Shown: positions 19,242 through 28,279 of the stretch, piece by piece
Numbering within the stretch: the first letter of the stretch is position 1
Layout: each line of letters opens with the position of its first letter
Source: VFMC01 sp046331225
GTDB taxonomy: Bacteria > Actinomycetota > Acidimicrobiia > Acidimicrobiales > Ilumatobacteraceae
Length of the DNA: 64,000 nucleotides
Direction of reading: 5' to 3'
Assembly (NCBI GenBank): GCA_046331225.1
Contig: JAXLRF010000011.1
Coordinates: forward strand, 1 to 64,000
The notes under the pieces: model-generated
The model's input: only the letters and a program-made list of their open reading frames with translations
Told to the model about the DNA's origin: nothing
Databases searched by the model: none
Translations under genes and position numbers: made by a program

Positions 19242-19313
19242 CCGGGTTGCCTGCTCCACATCATCACCAACAATTATGTTGATGAAATCGACGGGTGGGG
19301 GCATACTCGTGGC

Positions 19314-20240
19314 GTGAGCCACCAGCCGCACCTGCCCGAGCAGTCACTGCAACAGGTGATCGACGGCTGGCTCGCGTCGCTGTCGTCGCCGCACACCCGA
19401 GCCGCCTACCGCACCGACGTCGGCGTCTACGTGCAGTGGTGCGCCGATCAGCGGCGAGCGCCGCTCGACCCCGCGGCCGACACCGTCGCCGCGTTCCGGC
19501 GTTTCGGCGACGCCACCGCCGGGCGGTCGACCGTCGCCCGACGCCACGCCGCCCTCAACGCCTTCCTGCGCCACATCGGCGCGCTGCCGGTCGCATCGCC
19601 CGCACCAGCCGACTCGCCCGCACCCGGCGCCGCACCGCACACGGCCTCCACCGCGCCGGCGAGCTCGACCGTCGGGCTCGTGCCCGACGAGCGCACCGCC
19701 CTGCTCGAGTCGATCGCCGACGACGCGCGCGCGTCGAGCACCACCCGCACCCTCGTCGGCCTGCTGCTCCTCGACGGGCTCAAGCTCGACGAGGCGTTGC
19801 GCCTCGACGTCGGCGACGTCGCCGGCCGTCCCCCGGCCGTGCGCCTCACCCTCGACCGTCCTGGCGGTCCGCAGGTGACGATGCACCCGTGGAGCGGCGC
19901 TGCGGCCGCCGCCCACGTCCGCGGCCGCGCTGCTCGCGACCCGCTGTTCGTGTCGGCCAGCCGTCGCGAGGCCCCCGGCAGCCGGCTCAGCCGCTTCGGG
20001 GCCGACTACCTGCTGCGCCAGGCGGGCCGCCGCGCCGGGCTCGACGCTCCGCTCACCTCGAACGTGCTGCGCCGCACCCATGCCGAACACGCCCGCGCCG
20101 GCGGCGAGTCGCTCGACGACATCGCTCGGCGCATGGGCCACGACGACCTGCGCTCCACCCGCCGCTATCTCACCACACCCACATCCCCGGCGCCGACGGC
20201 TCTCGGCGCCGGCCGAGCTCACAGGAGGTATGAGCCATGA
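19314..20240 (+). CDS. Xer-like tyrosine recombinase with substituted catalytic residue
   Basis: 308 aa, GTG start. An N-terminal SAM-like core-binding domain (SPHTRAAYRTDVGVYVQWC) and a C-terminal catalytic domain. The first catalytic Arg position reads LLDGLKLDEALRL, i.e. Lys where family members have Arg; the HxxR box is NVLRRTHAEH with Asn for His; GH and the terminal Tyr (MGHDDLRSTRRYL) remain. Activity may be altered or lost. The stop overlaps the Hsp20 start, an unexpected pairing. Confidence 0.75.
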   Translation: MSHQPHLPEQSLQQVIDGWLASLSSPHTRAAYRTDVGVYVQWCADQRRAPLDPAADTVAAFRRFGDATAGRSTVARRHAALNAFLRHIGALPVASPAPADSPAPGAAPHTASTAPASSTVGLVPDERTALLESIADDARASSTTRTLVGLLLLDGLKLDEALRLDVGDVAGRPPAVRLTLDRPGGPQVTMHPWSGAAAAAHVRGRAARDPLFVSASRREAPGSRLSRFGADYLLRQAGRRAGLDAPLTSNVLRRTHAEHARAGGESLDDIARRMGHDDLRSTRRYLTTPTSPAPTALGAGRAHRRYEP

Positions 20241-20719
20241 CCACCTTGCTGCGCTTCGATCCGTTCCGTGAGTTGGACCGGATGTTCGACGAGGCCCGCG
20301 CCTCGTCGCGCCGCACCCGAGTGCCGACCGCGTTCCCGATGGACGCCTACCGCCACGGTGACACCATCGTCCTGCACTTCGACCTGCCGGGTGTCGACCC
20401 GAGCTCGATCGACCTCGAGCACGAGCGCAACGTGCTGACGGTCAGCGCCGAGCGCTCGTGGCGCCCGGTCGAGGGCGACGACGTGATCGCCACCGAGCGG
20501 GTGCAGGGTCGGTTCCGTCGTCAGCTCATGCTCGGCGACGGTCTCGCCACCGACCGCATGCACGCGTCGTACGAGCACGGCGTGCTCACCGTGACGATCC
20601 CGGTCGCCGAGCAGGCCAAGCCGCGCAAGATCGAGGTGCAGGTACACGGGCAGGCCGGCCCCACCCCGGTCGAGGCCGGCGCCCGCGAGGCGATCGAGAC
20701 CAGCGGGTCCGCCGGCTGA
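20237..20719 (+). CDS. Hsp20 small heat-shock protein
   Basis: 160 aa, ATG with AGGAGG 10 bases upstream lying inside the recombinase 3' end. The alpha-crystallin domain runs from about 35 to 130 (MDAYRHGDTIVLHFDLPGVD; YEHGVLTVTIPV close to the C-terminal end). ATP-independent holdase chaperone in the cytoplasm. Confidence 0.92.
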   Translation: MTTLLRFDPFRELDRMFDEARASSRRTRVPTAFPMDAYRHGDTIVLHFDLPGVDPSSIDLEHERNVLTVSAERSWRPVEGDDVIATERVQGRFRRQLMLGDGLATDRMHASYEHGVLTVTIPVAEQAKPRKIEVQVHGQAGPTPVEAGAREAIETSGSAG

Positions 20720-20787
20720 GCGTCCGACGCCGGGTGCGGCGGGCATCCCGTCGCCGTCACCCGCCATCCCTCCCCGTGGTCCCCCAG

Positions 20788-20817
20788 GTGCGGGCCCAGC
20801 GATCGCGGGGCCCGCAC
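20788..20817 (+). terminator. GC-rich hairpin, possible terminator after Hsp20
   Basis: A perfect 10-bp stem GTGCGGGCCC/GGGCCCGCAC with a 10-nt loop; no T-run follows. The rest of the 305-base gap to the next gene shows nothing else certain. Confidence 0.5.
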
Positions 20818-21024
20818 CCGCGCGGATCGCGCTGGGACAGGTGGTGCATCCACCACTAACATTCAAGAATTGGTCAAGAATGGCGTTGTCCGGCAGCTCC
20901 CGGGCCGGATCGCACACCGTCCGGGTGCACCGGCAGGGGCGACGGGGCACCACCGGGACAGCAACCAGCACCAGGGAGAGGGTTCGCCGAACGGCCGCAC
21001 GCGGCCGGGAACGGGGTGAGGCAC

Positions 21025-21804
21025 ATGGACACACGGCAGCGACACACGAGCACAGGCACGAGCGGGCGGTCGCGCCTCGGCGCCGGGCTCCGCTCGCGGC
21101 TCGGCTCGCGCTTCGGGATGGGTGCCGCCGCCGGCGTCCTCGTCGCCGCGGGCTTCGCCGTCGGCACCGCATCGGCCCACACGGCGCCGATCAGCGCCAC
21201 CTGCAACGGGCTCCACGTCGAGCTCACCGACTACAGCGCCGGCGGCATCAACACCGTGCGGGTCTGGATCGACGGGGCCGAGAAGGCGACGATCAGCTTC
21301 GGCGAGAGCACGAGCACCAACTACGGCTTCGGCGACGCCACCGTCGCCCACACGTGGCGTGTCAGCGTCACCGCGTGGGACGACCCGGCCGGTGCCCGCG
21401 GCTGGACCTTCGACACCGGCACCCGCACCATCGACGTGTGCGCCACGCCCACCACCGCGCCGGCCACGACGGCCCCCGCCACGACGGCCCCCGCCACCAC
21501 CTCGCCCGTCGCGACCACCGCGCCCGCCACCACCGGCACGGCACCCACCACGACCGCGCCTGCGTCGACCACCACCGCCGCCACCGTCGCCTCGGCGGTC
21601 GTGTCGTCACCGTCGACCACCGCCCTCGTCGCGCAGGCCGGTCCCACCTCGGTGGTCGCCGCGCCGACGTCGTCGGTGGCCTCGCTCGGCCAGCTGCCCG
21701 TCACCGGCGGCGACGCCCCGTGGCGCGGCACCGCGACGGCGCTCATCGCGCTCGGCTTCGGCGTGCTGCTCGTCGTCGCCACCCGCCGTCCTGGCGAGGC
21801 CTGA
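21025..21804 (+). CDS. LPxTG-anchored secreted protein with Thr/Pro stalk
   Basis: 259 aa from ATG 21025 (GTG 21016 possible). Twin-Arg-rich N-terminus then signal helix ending ASAH, an immunoglobulin-like ~85-residue domain with two cysteines, a TTAPATTAP repeat stalk, and C-terminal LPVTG-helix-RRPGEA sorting signal. Same sorting motif as the 2914-3804 protein, so both may use one sortase (not in the window). Confidence 0.72.
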   Translation: MDTRQRHTSTGTSGRSRLGAGLRSRLGSRFGMGAAAGVLVAAGFAVGTASAHTAPISATCNGLHVELTDYSAGGINTVRVWIDGAEKATISFGESTSTNYGFGDATVAHTWRVSVTAWDDPAGARGWTFDTGTRTIDVCATPTTAPATTAPATTAPATTSPVATTAPATTGTAPTTTAPASTTTAATVASAVVSSPSTTALVAQAGPTSVVAAPTSSVASLGQLPVTGGDAPWRGTATALIALGFGVLLVVATRRPGEA

Positions 21805-21811
21805 CACCGGC

Positions 21812-21829
21812 GCCGGGCAGGTGCCCGGC
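21812..21829 (+). terminator. Hairpin after LPxTG protein gene
   Basis: 7-bp stem GCCGGGC/GCCCGGC with AGGT loop, 8 bases after the stop. No T-run, so termination is only possible. Confidence 0.45.
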
Positions 21830-22009
21830 CACTCGTCACCACGCACCTCGCCTCCCGACCGTCCCCTGGCCAGTCATCGGGCACGCCCCTGAGCGACGCC
21901 CGACGGGCGCGTGGCCACCGCTGCTAGGTTCGCCCGAGCGGTCGGACGCTGTCGGGGCTGTGAAGCCGTCGGAGGCGTCGCCGCACGCCCGAGTCGTGGA
22001 GGGAGGTCG

Positions 22010-23677
22010 ATGCGCGTCGAGCCCGCGATCGCCGAGCCGGTGCCCGCACTGGCCGATCTCGATCGGCCCCTGCACCTGGTCGGCCTGCCCGCCCTGTTGC
22101 GCGTGGTCTCACGCGTCACCGCCGCCGCCACCGTTGCGATCGGGGCGTGGGTGCTGTGCGGCTACGTGCTGCGCTGGCGGCTCGCGGTCGAACTGCACCC
22201 GTCGCTGCCGCCGATGTACCCCAACACGGCCATCGCCTTCGTGGTCGCCGGTTCGAGTGCACTGCTCGCCAGCAGCCACCGGCTCGACCGGCGCCGCCTG
22301 GCGACCGCCGGCTTCTGGTTCGTCACCATCGGCGCACTCGCCACCTTCGTGCTGCACCTCGTCGACGCCGGGCCCACGTGGCTCGACGCCCTCTGGCCCG
22401 ACGACGAGTTCGTGTCCGCCACCACCGTCGTGCCCGGCCGACCCGTCGTCGAGACCTGCGTCGCCTTCGCCGGCATCGGTGCAGCCGGCGTGCTCCTCGC
22501 CCGCCGCGGCTCGCCGCGGTGGTCGCAGGGCCTCGCGCTCGGTGGGGTGTCGGTCGGTGCAGCGGCGGTGCTCGGGTTCGTGATCGGCGTCGACCGCTCG
22601 GCGCTCGGTTCGTCGTTCGTGGTGGTCGGCATGGCGTTGCACACCGGCATCGGCATCACCCTGCTCGGCTCGGCGGTGCTGCTCGCCCGGCCGACCGTGG
22701 GTCTGTTCGCCCGGCTCACGCACGCCGGCCCCAGCGCTCAGCTGAGCCGCCGGCTCGTGGCCGTCGTGGTGGTGGCACCGATCGTGCTGACGGCGCTGAG
22801 CGCAGCGCTCGCACGTTCGCTGCCCGACAGCCGGTTGGTGCAGTCGACCATGGCGATCGGGCAGGTGTTGGTGCTCGGACTGCTGGTGATGCTGCCGCTG
22901 TCGGCCGCCGACGAGGTCGAGCAGCGGGCCGAGCGCACCCTGCGCGAGGCGCGAGCACTGCGCGAGCGGATGGGCGAGCAGGACGTCATCTCGGGCGCGA
23001 TCGTCGCCCTGTTGCTCGAGCGGCCGGTCACCCCGCCGGGCTGGGAGCTCGGCTATCGGCAGACCGCCGCGTTCGCCGCGCTCCCGGGCGACTCGTGCCA
23101 GGTGCTCGTCGCCGACGACGGCCGGTTCCTGGTCGCCCTGGTCGACGTGGCCGGCCACGGCGCGAGCTCGGCGCTGCAGGCGCTGCGGCTGCGGTTCGAG
23201 ATCGCGGCCCTCTGGCAGGCAGGCACCGACGTCGGCACGATCGCCGACGTGGTGTCGAGCTCGGTCGACGAGATGAACACGATCGCCACCGGCGTGCTCC
23301 TCGCGATCGAGGCCGACGGGTCGTCGTGCGAGTACGTCAACGCCGGGCACCCGCCCGTGATCGCGCTGACCGGCGCCTCGACCGACACGTGGGGCCGGAC
23401 CGCGCCGCTGTTCGGCGTGCCGACCGAGCCGCACCGTCCACAGCGACGTTCGCTCGGCCGAGGAGCGCTGCTCGCGCTGTACACCGACGGGATCATCGAG
23501 GCCCGCTCGCCCGAGCAGCGGGCGCTGCTCGGCGCCGGGGCGATCGAGCACGCCATCCGGGTGCACGGCCCGGCCGGGGCACAGGCGATCGCCGACGCGT
23601 GCATCGACCAGGCGCTCGATCACTCGCACACCCGGCTGCGCGACGACGCCCTCGCGCTGGTGCTGCGGCGGGCCTGA
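22010..23677 (+). CDS. Membrane-bound SpoIIE/PP2C-type phosphatase
   Basis: 555 aa from ATG 22010 preceded by GGAGGGAGG. The N-terminal ~300 residues form about eight membrane helices without a known sensor signature; a coiled-coil linker (VEQRAERTLREARALRERM) joins them to a SpoIIE domain with metal-binding Asp motifs VALVDVAGHG, YVNAGHPP, and LYTDGIIEA...DDALALVL. It probably dephosphorylates an anti-sigma antagonist in a partner-switching pathway; no such partner is adjacent. Confidence 0.85.
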   Translation: MRVEPAIAEPVPALADLDRPLHLVGLPALLRVVSRVTAAATVAIGAWVLCGYVLRWRLAVELHPSLPPMYPNTAIAFVVAGSSALLASSHRLDRRRLATAGFWFVTIGALATFVLHLVDAGPTWLDALWPDDEFVSATTVVPGRPVVETCVAFAGIGAAGVLLARRGSPRWSQGLALGGVSVGAAAVLGFVIGVDRSALGSSFVVVGMALHTGIGITLLGSAVLLARPTVGLFARLTHAGPSAQLSRRLVAVVVVAPIVLTALSAALARSLPDSRLVQSTMAIGQVLVLGLLVMLPLSAADEVEQRAERTLREARALRERMGEQDVISGAIVALLLERPVTPPGWELGYRQTAAFAALPGDSCQVLVADDGRFLVALVDVAGHGASSALQALRLRFEIAALWQAGTDVGTIADVVSSSVDEMNTIATGVLLAIEADGSSCEYVNAGHPPVIALTGASTDTWGRTAPLFGVPTEPHRPQRRSLGRGALLALYTDGIIEARSPEQRALLGAGAIEHAIRVHGPAGAQAIADACIDQALDHSHTRLRDDALALVLRRA

Positions 23678-23763
23678 GCGGCCGCCAGCCGCTCCGGAGG
23701 TGGTCCGGCGCGTGCCGGATCGACCTCGTCGGGCAGTGACTCGGCCGATCCGGCCCGTTGATT

Positions 23764-26322
23764 CTACACGGTGTCGATTCCTACGGGTGGGTCCTGGCGC
23801 GCCGTCCCGGCCCGCAGTCGTTCGAGCTCGTCGTGCACATCGGTGACGTCGACCGAGACCCCGCTGATGGTGCGCGCGGCCCCCGCCTCCACCCGGACGA
23901 ACGTGGAGCGGAACCACCGGCGACGACCGTCGGGCAGGACCAGCCGGTGCTCGAGCTGGTCGCGGTCGCCCACGGCCATGCCTTGCATCCGGCGTCCGAT
24001 CACCAGCGCCTCCTCCCGCACGAACGAGCCGCTCGAGTCGTCGGCCGAGCAGGTCGTGCACCCGGTGACCCGTGATCGACTCGATCGACCGCGACACCGC
24101 GAGCAGGGCGCTCGAGTCGGCGTCGAGCTCCCACGCGATCGCCTGCACGGCCGTGAGCACCTGTTCGAGCCGCTCGTCGTCGCGGTCGAGCTCGGCGCTG
24201 GCGCGCAGCACGTCGGTGATGTCGTCGAGCACGACGGCCACCTGCCCGGCCGGCCCGCTCGACCGTTGCACCCGCAACGCCGTCACGCGCAGATCGCGCG
24301 CCCGGTGCCGGTGCAGCATCGTCGCTCGCCCGCTCGGGGCCTGCCGAGCCGTCGCCACCAGATCGAGCACGCCCGGCAACGGCAACGCGCTGTCGACCGG
24401 CATGCGCCGCATCACCGCCGCCGACACGCCGGTCAGCACCAGCAGTTCCTCGTTGGCGTACTCGACGCGGTCGCGCGCATCGACGATCGCGATGCCGTTG
24501 GCCAACCCGCTGACCACCTGGCGGGCGAACCGCCCCGTCTGCAACAGCGCGTCGGCCCGCGCGTCGAGATACGCGTCGATGACGAAGCTCATGTCGAAGA
24601 ACGCGGCGCGCACCAGCGCGTCGACGTCGGCTCGGACATCGGCGCCGGGGCGGTCGAGCTCGCGGATCAGCCCCACCAGCTGGCTGGCCAGGCCCGCGAG
24701 GTAGTGCTGCGGTGGCAGGCCGAGGCGCTCGTGCACCACGCCGACCCGGCCGCACGCCGCCACGTGGGCCGTGTCGAACGACGCGAGCAGCGAGCGGTGC
24801 CAGTGCTCGGCCACCGACCGACGAAGTCGGACGGCCACGTCGGCCGGGACGATCGCCGACAGCGCCGGCACCCGCTCGACCAGCTCCTAGAAACGGTCGA
24901 GCACCCGGGGCATCACGGCGTCGGCGAACGGCGCGAGGTCGCGCAGCCGGGCGGCCACCGTGTCGTCGAGCCCGACGAACCGCCGCCGCGCGAGCGCCTC
25001 GTCGCGATCGACGGACAGCACGCGCGCGATCGGCCGCGGGCGTGGCGCCGGATCGGCCGACCCGGGGGAGTGGGCGACCCGCTCGGGCGCGGACGATGCC
25101 GGCTCGGGGCGCAGATCGCGCACGATCTGCTCGGTCACCGACATCTCGTACGCGTCGAGCACCAACGCCGCGTCGAAGAGCACCGACGACACCAACGCCG
25201 ACACCGCCGTCAACGCCTCGACCGGCTCGTCGGCCGCCTCGAACAACAGCTCGAGGTGATCGCAGACGACGTGCACGTACGAGGTGGGTACCACTGCGGC
25301 GAGAGCCGGATCCGGTGATGGGTGGCGCCGGTGCGCAGCATCGACGTCGCGTGCCGCGCATCGAGCTCGCCGGTGAACAGCTGGTACAGGTACGCGCGCT
25401 GGTGGCCGAGGAGCCGGGTGGCCATCACCTCGTCGGCCACCAGCGGTGCGGTCTGCGGCAGCTGCGCCCAGCGTTCGACCAGACGATCGGTGAACGCCTC
25501 GGCCCCGTCGTTGACCGCCGCCGCCACCCGGCGCAGCACGTCGCGACCGGTGCCGTCGAGACCCACGAGCAGCAGCCGGTCGGCGAGTTCGTCGGGTGAG
25601 ATCGTCACGCTGTCGACCGGCGGTGCCTCGTGCGACGTGCGGTCGGCGCGCTCGCCGTCGCCGTCGTGTCGCGGCAGATCGACGGGCGCGAGCAGCCTCG
25701 CGCCGCTCGTGCGATGCACGTACGCGGATGCCTGCGCCCGATTGCGGAGACCGAGCCGGCTGTACGCGTGCTTGAGGTGGCTCTTCACCGTCTCGACGTT
25801 CACGTACAGCTGCTCGGCGATCTCGCGGTTGCTCAGGCCGTCGGCACACAGCACCAACACCTCGCTCTCGCGTTCGGTGAGGCCGTCCTCGCGACCGAGC
25901 CACATCTGCCCCGACCGCAGCCCGGGCGAGTCGACGGCGCGGCCGGCGGCGATCTGCGTGATCGCGTCGGTCAAGGCCTCGGCGCCGAGCGATTTCGAGA
26001 GGAACGAACGGACCCCGAAGCGCTGCGCCTCGCGCATCGTGCGTACCGAGAGGCTGAGCGCGTAGAGCGCCAGATGACGCACCGACGGGTCGCGAGCCAG
26101 TCGGTCGAGCACGGCGAGGTCGACCTCGGCGCGACCGCTGGGATCGACCAGCACCACGTCGACCGGCTGACCGTGCGAGCGGTCGACCATCACCATCCGA
26201 TCGGCGAACGGCTCGAGCAACGACCGGACCCCTGCGGCGACGATGTCGAGCTCGCTCTCGATCGCGACCGTGAGCCGACTGCTCTGCGACGACCGCGGGA
26301 TCTGCACGAGCGACACCTTCAC
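23764..26322 (-). pseudogene. Interrupted LuxR-type regulator with two protoglobin domains and PAS modules
   Basis: Read from GTG near 26322 leftward: a receiver-like N-terminus, a LuxR HTH (LTERESEVLVLCADGLSNREI), a protoglobin domain with proximal-His segment ATHHRIRLSPQWY, a second protoglobin with VGVVHERLGLPPQHYL, then PAS (VSGLANGIAIVDARDRVEYANEE) and a second PAS ending VDVTDVHDELERL. Three lesions break it: a frameshift near 25281-25291, an in-frame TAG at 24887-24889 (TTC-TAG-GAG where a Tyr codon would fit), and a frameshift near 24012-24028. The flanking frames are continuous in homology, so it was one ~850-aa protein. Sequencing error cannot be excluded. Haem-based O2/NO sensing is inferred from the two His motifs. 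Confidence 0.7.
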
Positions 26323-26613
26323 CACGCCCCGAGGGAGAGGAACCCGGTGGCGGGGCGACCGGCCGGGTGAGGCGCAGGTTACGAGCTGCGGCACGATCCG
26401 GCGATCGGCTCGCCGTGCATCTCACTCCATCGAGTGAGGGCGGTGGACGGGGTGGCACGAGGACGACGCCGCGGGGCCACCCTGACAGTCGGTGACGCGA
26501 GTTCTGAACATGTCTTGCCTCGTGTGCTGCACCTGCGTGCCGATCCCTCCGATGCGCCCCTGGGCAACCGGTCGGGCGTGACCGTCGGACGTGACATGGG
26601 AGGTCAGGGACGG

Positions 26614-27441
26614 ATGAAGCGATCAATGCGCTGGGCAGTGGGCGGCCTCGTCGGGGTGCCGCTCGTCGCGGTGACGACCATCGTGATGGCGGCGCCGGCC
26701 GGGGGGACGGGCGCGATCACCGCCTGTCGCTCGGTGGGCGGCTACCTGCGGATCCCCGACGACGGCCGGGGCTGCCGACGTGGTGAGGTCGAGGTGGTGT
26801 GGAACATCACCGGTCCGCAGGGGCCGGCCGGACCCGCGGGTCCTGCCGGGGCTGCCGGTGCGCAGGGTGCACCGGGCGCGACCGGTGCGCAGGGGCCGGC
26901 CGGGCCGCAGGGTCCCGCGGGGACGGGCGGCGGTGGCGGTGGTGGCGAGACCACGCCGGCACCGCAGGTGGCGCTGTTCCTCGACATCCCCGAGATCCCG
27001 GGTGGGTCGGTGAACGAACGCCACGCCGGCGAGATCGAGCTCACGGGCTACCGGTTCGACGCCACCAACACCTCCGATCCGAACGCGGGTGGGCTGGGCA
27101 CGAGCAAGACCGAGTTCGGCCCGCTCGTGGTGTCGAAGGCCCTCGACGTGGCGAGCCCGCTGCTGATGATCGACGTCGCCAAGGGCACGCACCTGCCGAA
27201 GGTGACCCTCAGTGTCGAGTCGCTCGGCGAGGCGCCTCGACAGCTGGCGCAGATCGTGATCGAGGACGTGACGATCAGCCAGTACACCGGATCGAGCGAC
27301 GAGGTCGCCCAGCTGCCCGACGACGAGCTGCTGCTCACCTACGGCAAGATCACGTACACGGTGTGGCCGCAGAACCCCGACGGCACGCTCGGCGAGCCGA
27401 TCACGACCTCGTGGGACATCCGCGCCGGCAAGGCCGGCTGA
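26614..27441 (+). CDS. Secreted collagen-like Hcp-fold protein
   Basis: 275 aa from ATG 26614, with GGAGGT upstream; ATG 26596 is an alternative. Signal/anchor helix, a short domain with two cysteines, a collagen-like run of 13 Gly-X-Y triplets (about residues 70-108), a polyglycine hinge, then ~155 residues resembling the Hcp/T6SS-tube superfamily (IELTGYRFDATN; LMIDVAKGTHLPKVTLSVES; WDIRAGKAG at the end). No other T6SS gene is present, so this is a stand-alone secreted version of the fold. Confidence 0.62.
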   Translation: MKRSMRWAVGGLVGVPLVAVTTIVMAAPAGGTGAITACRSVGGYLRIPDDGRGCRRGEVEVVWNITGPQGPAGPAGPAGAAGAQGAPGATGAQGPAGPQGPAGTGGGGGGGETTPAPQVALFLDIPEIPGGSVNERHAGEIELTGYRFDATNTSDPNAGGLGTSKTEFGPLVVSKALDVASPLLMIDVAKGTHLPKVTLSVESLGEAPRQLAQIVIEDVTISQYTGSSDEVAQLPDDELLLTYGKITYTVWPQNPDGTLGEPITTSWDIRAGKAG

Positions 27442-27477
27442 CCGGACGCCGCACCGTCGAGGCCGAGCACGCTCGGG

Positions 27478-27981
27478 TCAGCCGGACGTGCGGGACGTGT
27501 GAGCCGAGGTGCGCAGGCCGTCGCCGACGGCCGCCACCTCGGCGCGCACGACGGTGGTGTCGCGCACCAACTCGATGACGAGCCGGGTGGGGGTCGACTC
27601 CTCCGAGCGGACCTCCCACCCGGCGTCGAGTTCGCGAGCGATCACCTGCAGCGCACCGTCGACGAGCTCGACGGTGAGCGAACCGGCGTCGGTGTCGAGC
27701 ACCGCCCGGGCGGTGCCGTCGCTCGACACCACGTGCGTCGACGAACGGGACGACGTCGACACCGAGGTCGATCCCGTCGTCGATCCCGTCGTCGACGAGC
27801 TCGTCGTCACCGTCGCGCCGTCATCGACCGAGGCGGCTGCACCGGTCGCCGCAGGTGCTCCGGTCGCCGCCGGGCGGCCGTCGCCGACACCCGCCGCGCC
27901 TGCACCGCAGGCACTGGCGAGGACGACGACGGCCGAGCCGCACACCGCGAGGTGTGCGACCTGCCGGACGGGGGCGTTCAC
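27478..27981 (-). CDS. Predicted lipoprotein
   Basis: 167 aa, GTG 27981 preceded by GGGAG. Signal peptide with lipobox LASAC at residues 19-23, a Ser/Thr linker, then ~70 residues of mixed alpha/beta domain. Start overlaps the stop of the LPTTG fragment (GTGA). Function unknown. Confidence 0.7.
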   Translation of the reverse strand: MNAPVRQVAHLAVCGSAVVVLASACGAGAAGVGDGRPAATGAPAATGAAASVDDGATVTTSSSTTGSTTGSTSVSTSSRSSTHVVSSDGTARAVLDTDAGSLTVELVDGALQVIARELDAGWEVRSEESTPTRLVIELVRDTTVVRAEVAAVGDGLRTSAHTSRTSG

Positions 27982-28139
27982 GAGCGCTCCCGTCCCGCAC
28001 CGGCCAGCTGTTGCCGGCGTGCCGTGCGCCGGGCGAGCACTCCGATCAGCACCAGGGCTCCCGCTGCGACCACCAGGGTCGACGGGTCGTGACCGGTGGT
28101 GGGCAGATCGGCGGGTGCCGAGGCCGACGCTGCCGACAC
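27978..28139 (-). CDS. Small LPxTG sorting-signal protein or fragment
   Basis: The last ~45 residues carry a textbook sorting signal: LPTTG, a hydrophobic helix LVVAAGALVLIGVL and ARRTARRQQ. GTG 28139 would give 53 aa with no signal peptide, so the 5' part may be lost or the true start may lie in another frame. The 3' end is translationally coupled to the lipoprotein gene. Confidence 0.4.
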   Translation of the reverse strand: MSAASASAPADLPTTGHDPSTLVVAAGALVLIGVLARRTARRQQLAGAGRERS

Positions 28140-28279
28140 CGCCGGGCGACCGGACGGGGGTACCTCCGAGAGGGGGGAAGGGTGAGGGTGAGATGGCCCC
28201 TCCGCCCGAGAGGCTGTGCAAGCCGTACCCCACGCCCTCCGGGGCGCAAACGGTCGTCTGACGAATCCGCGGAGGAATG

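Noticed and set aside
26614..27441. Type VI secretion system component
   Set aside because: No VipA/B, ClpV, VgrG or TssJLM nearby and the protein has a signal peptide and collagen-like stalk.
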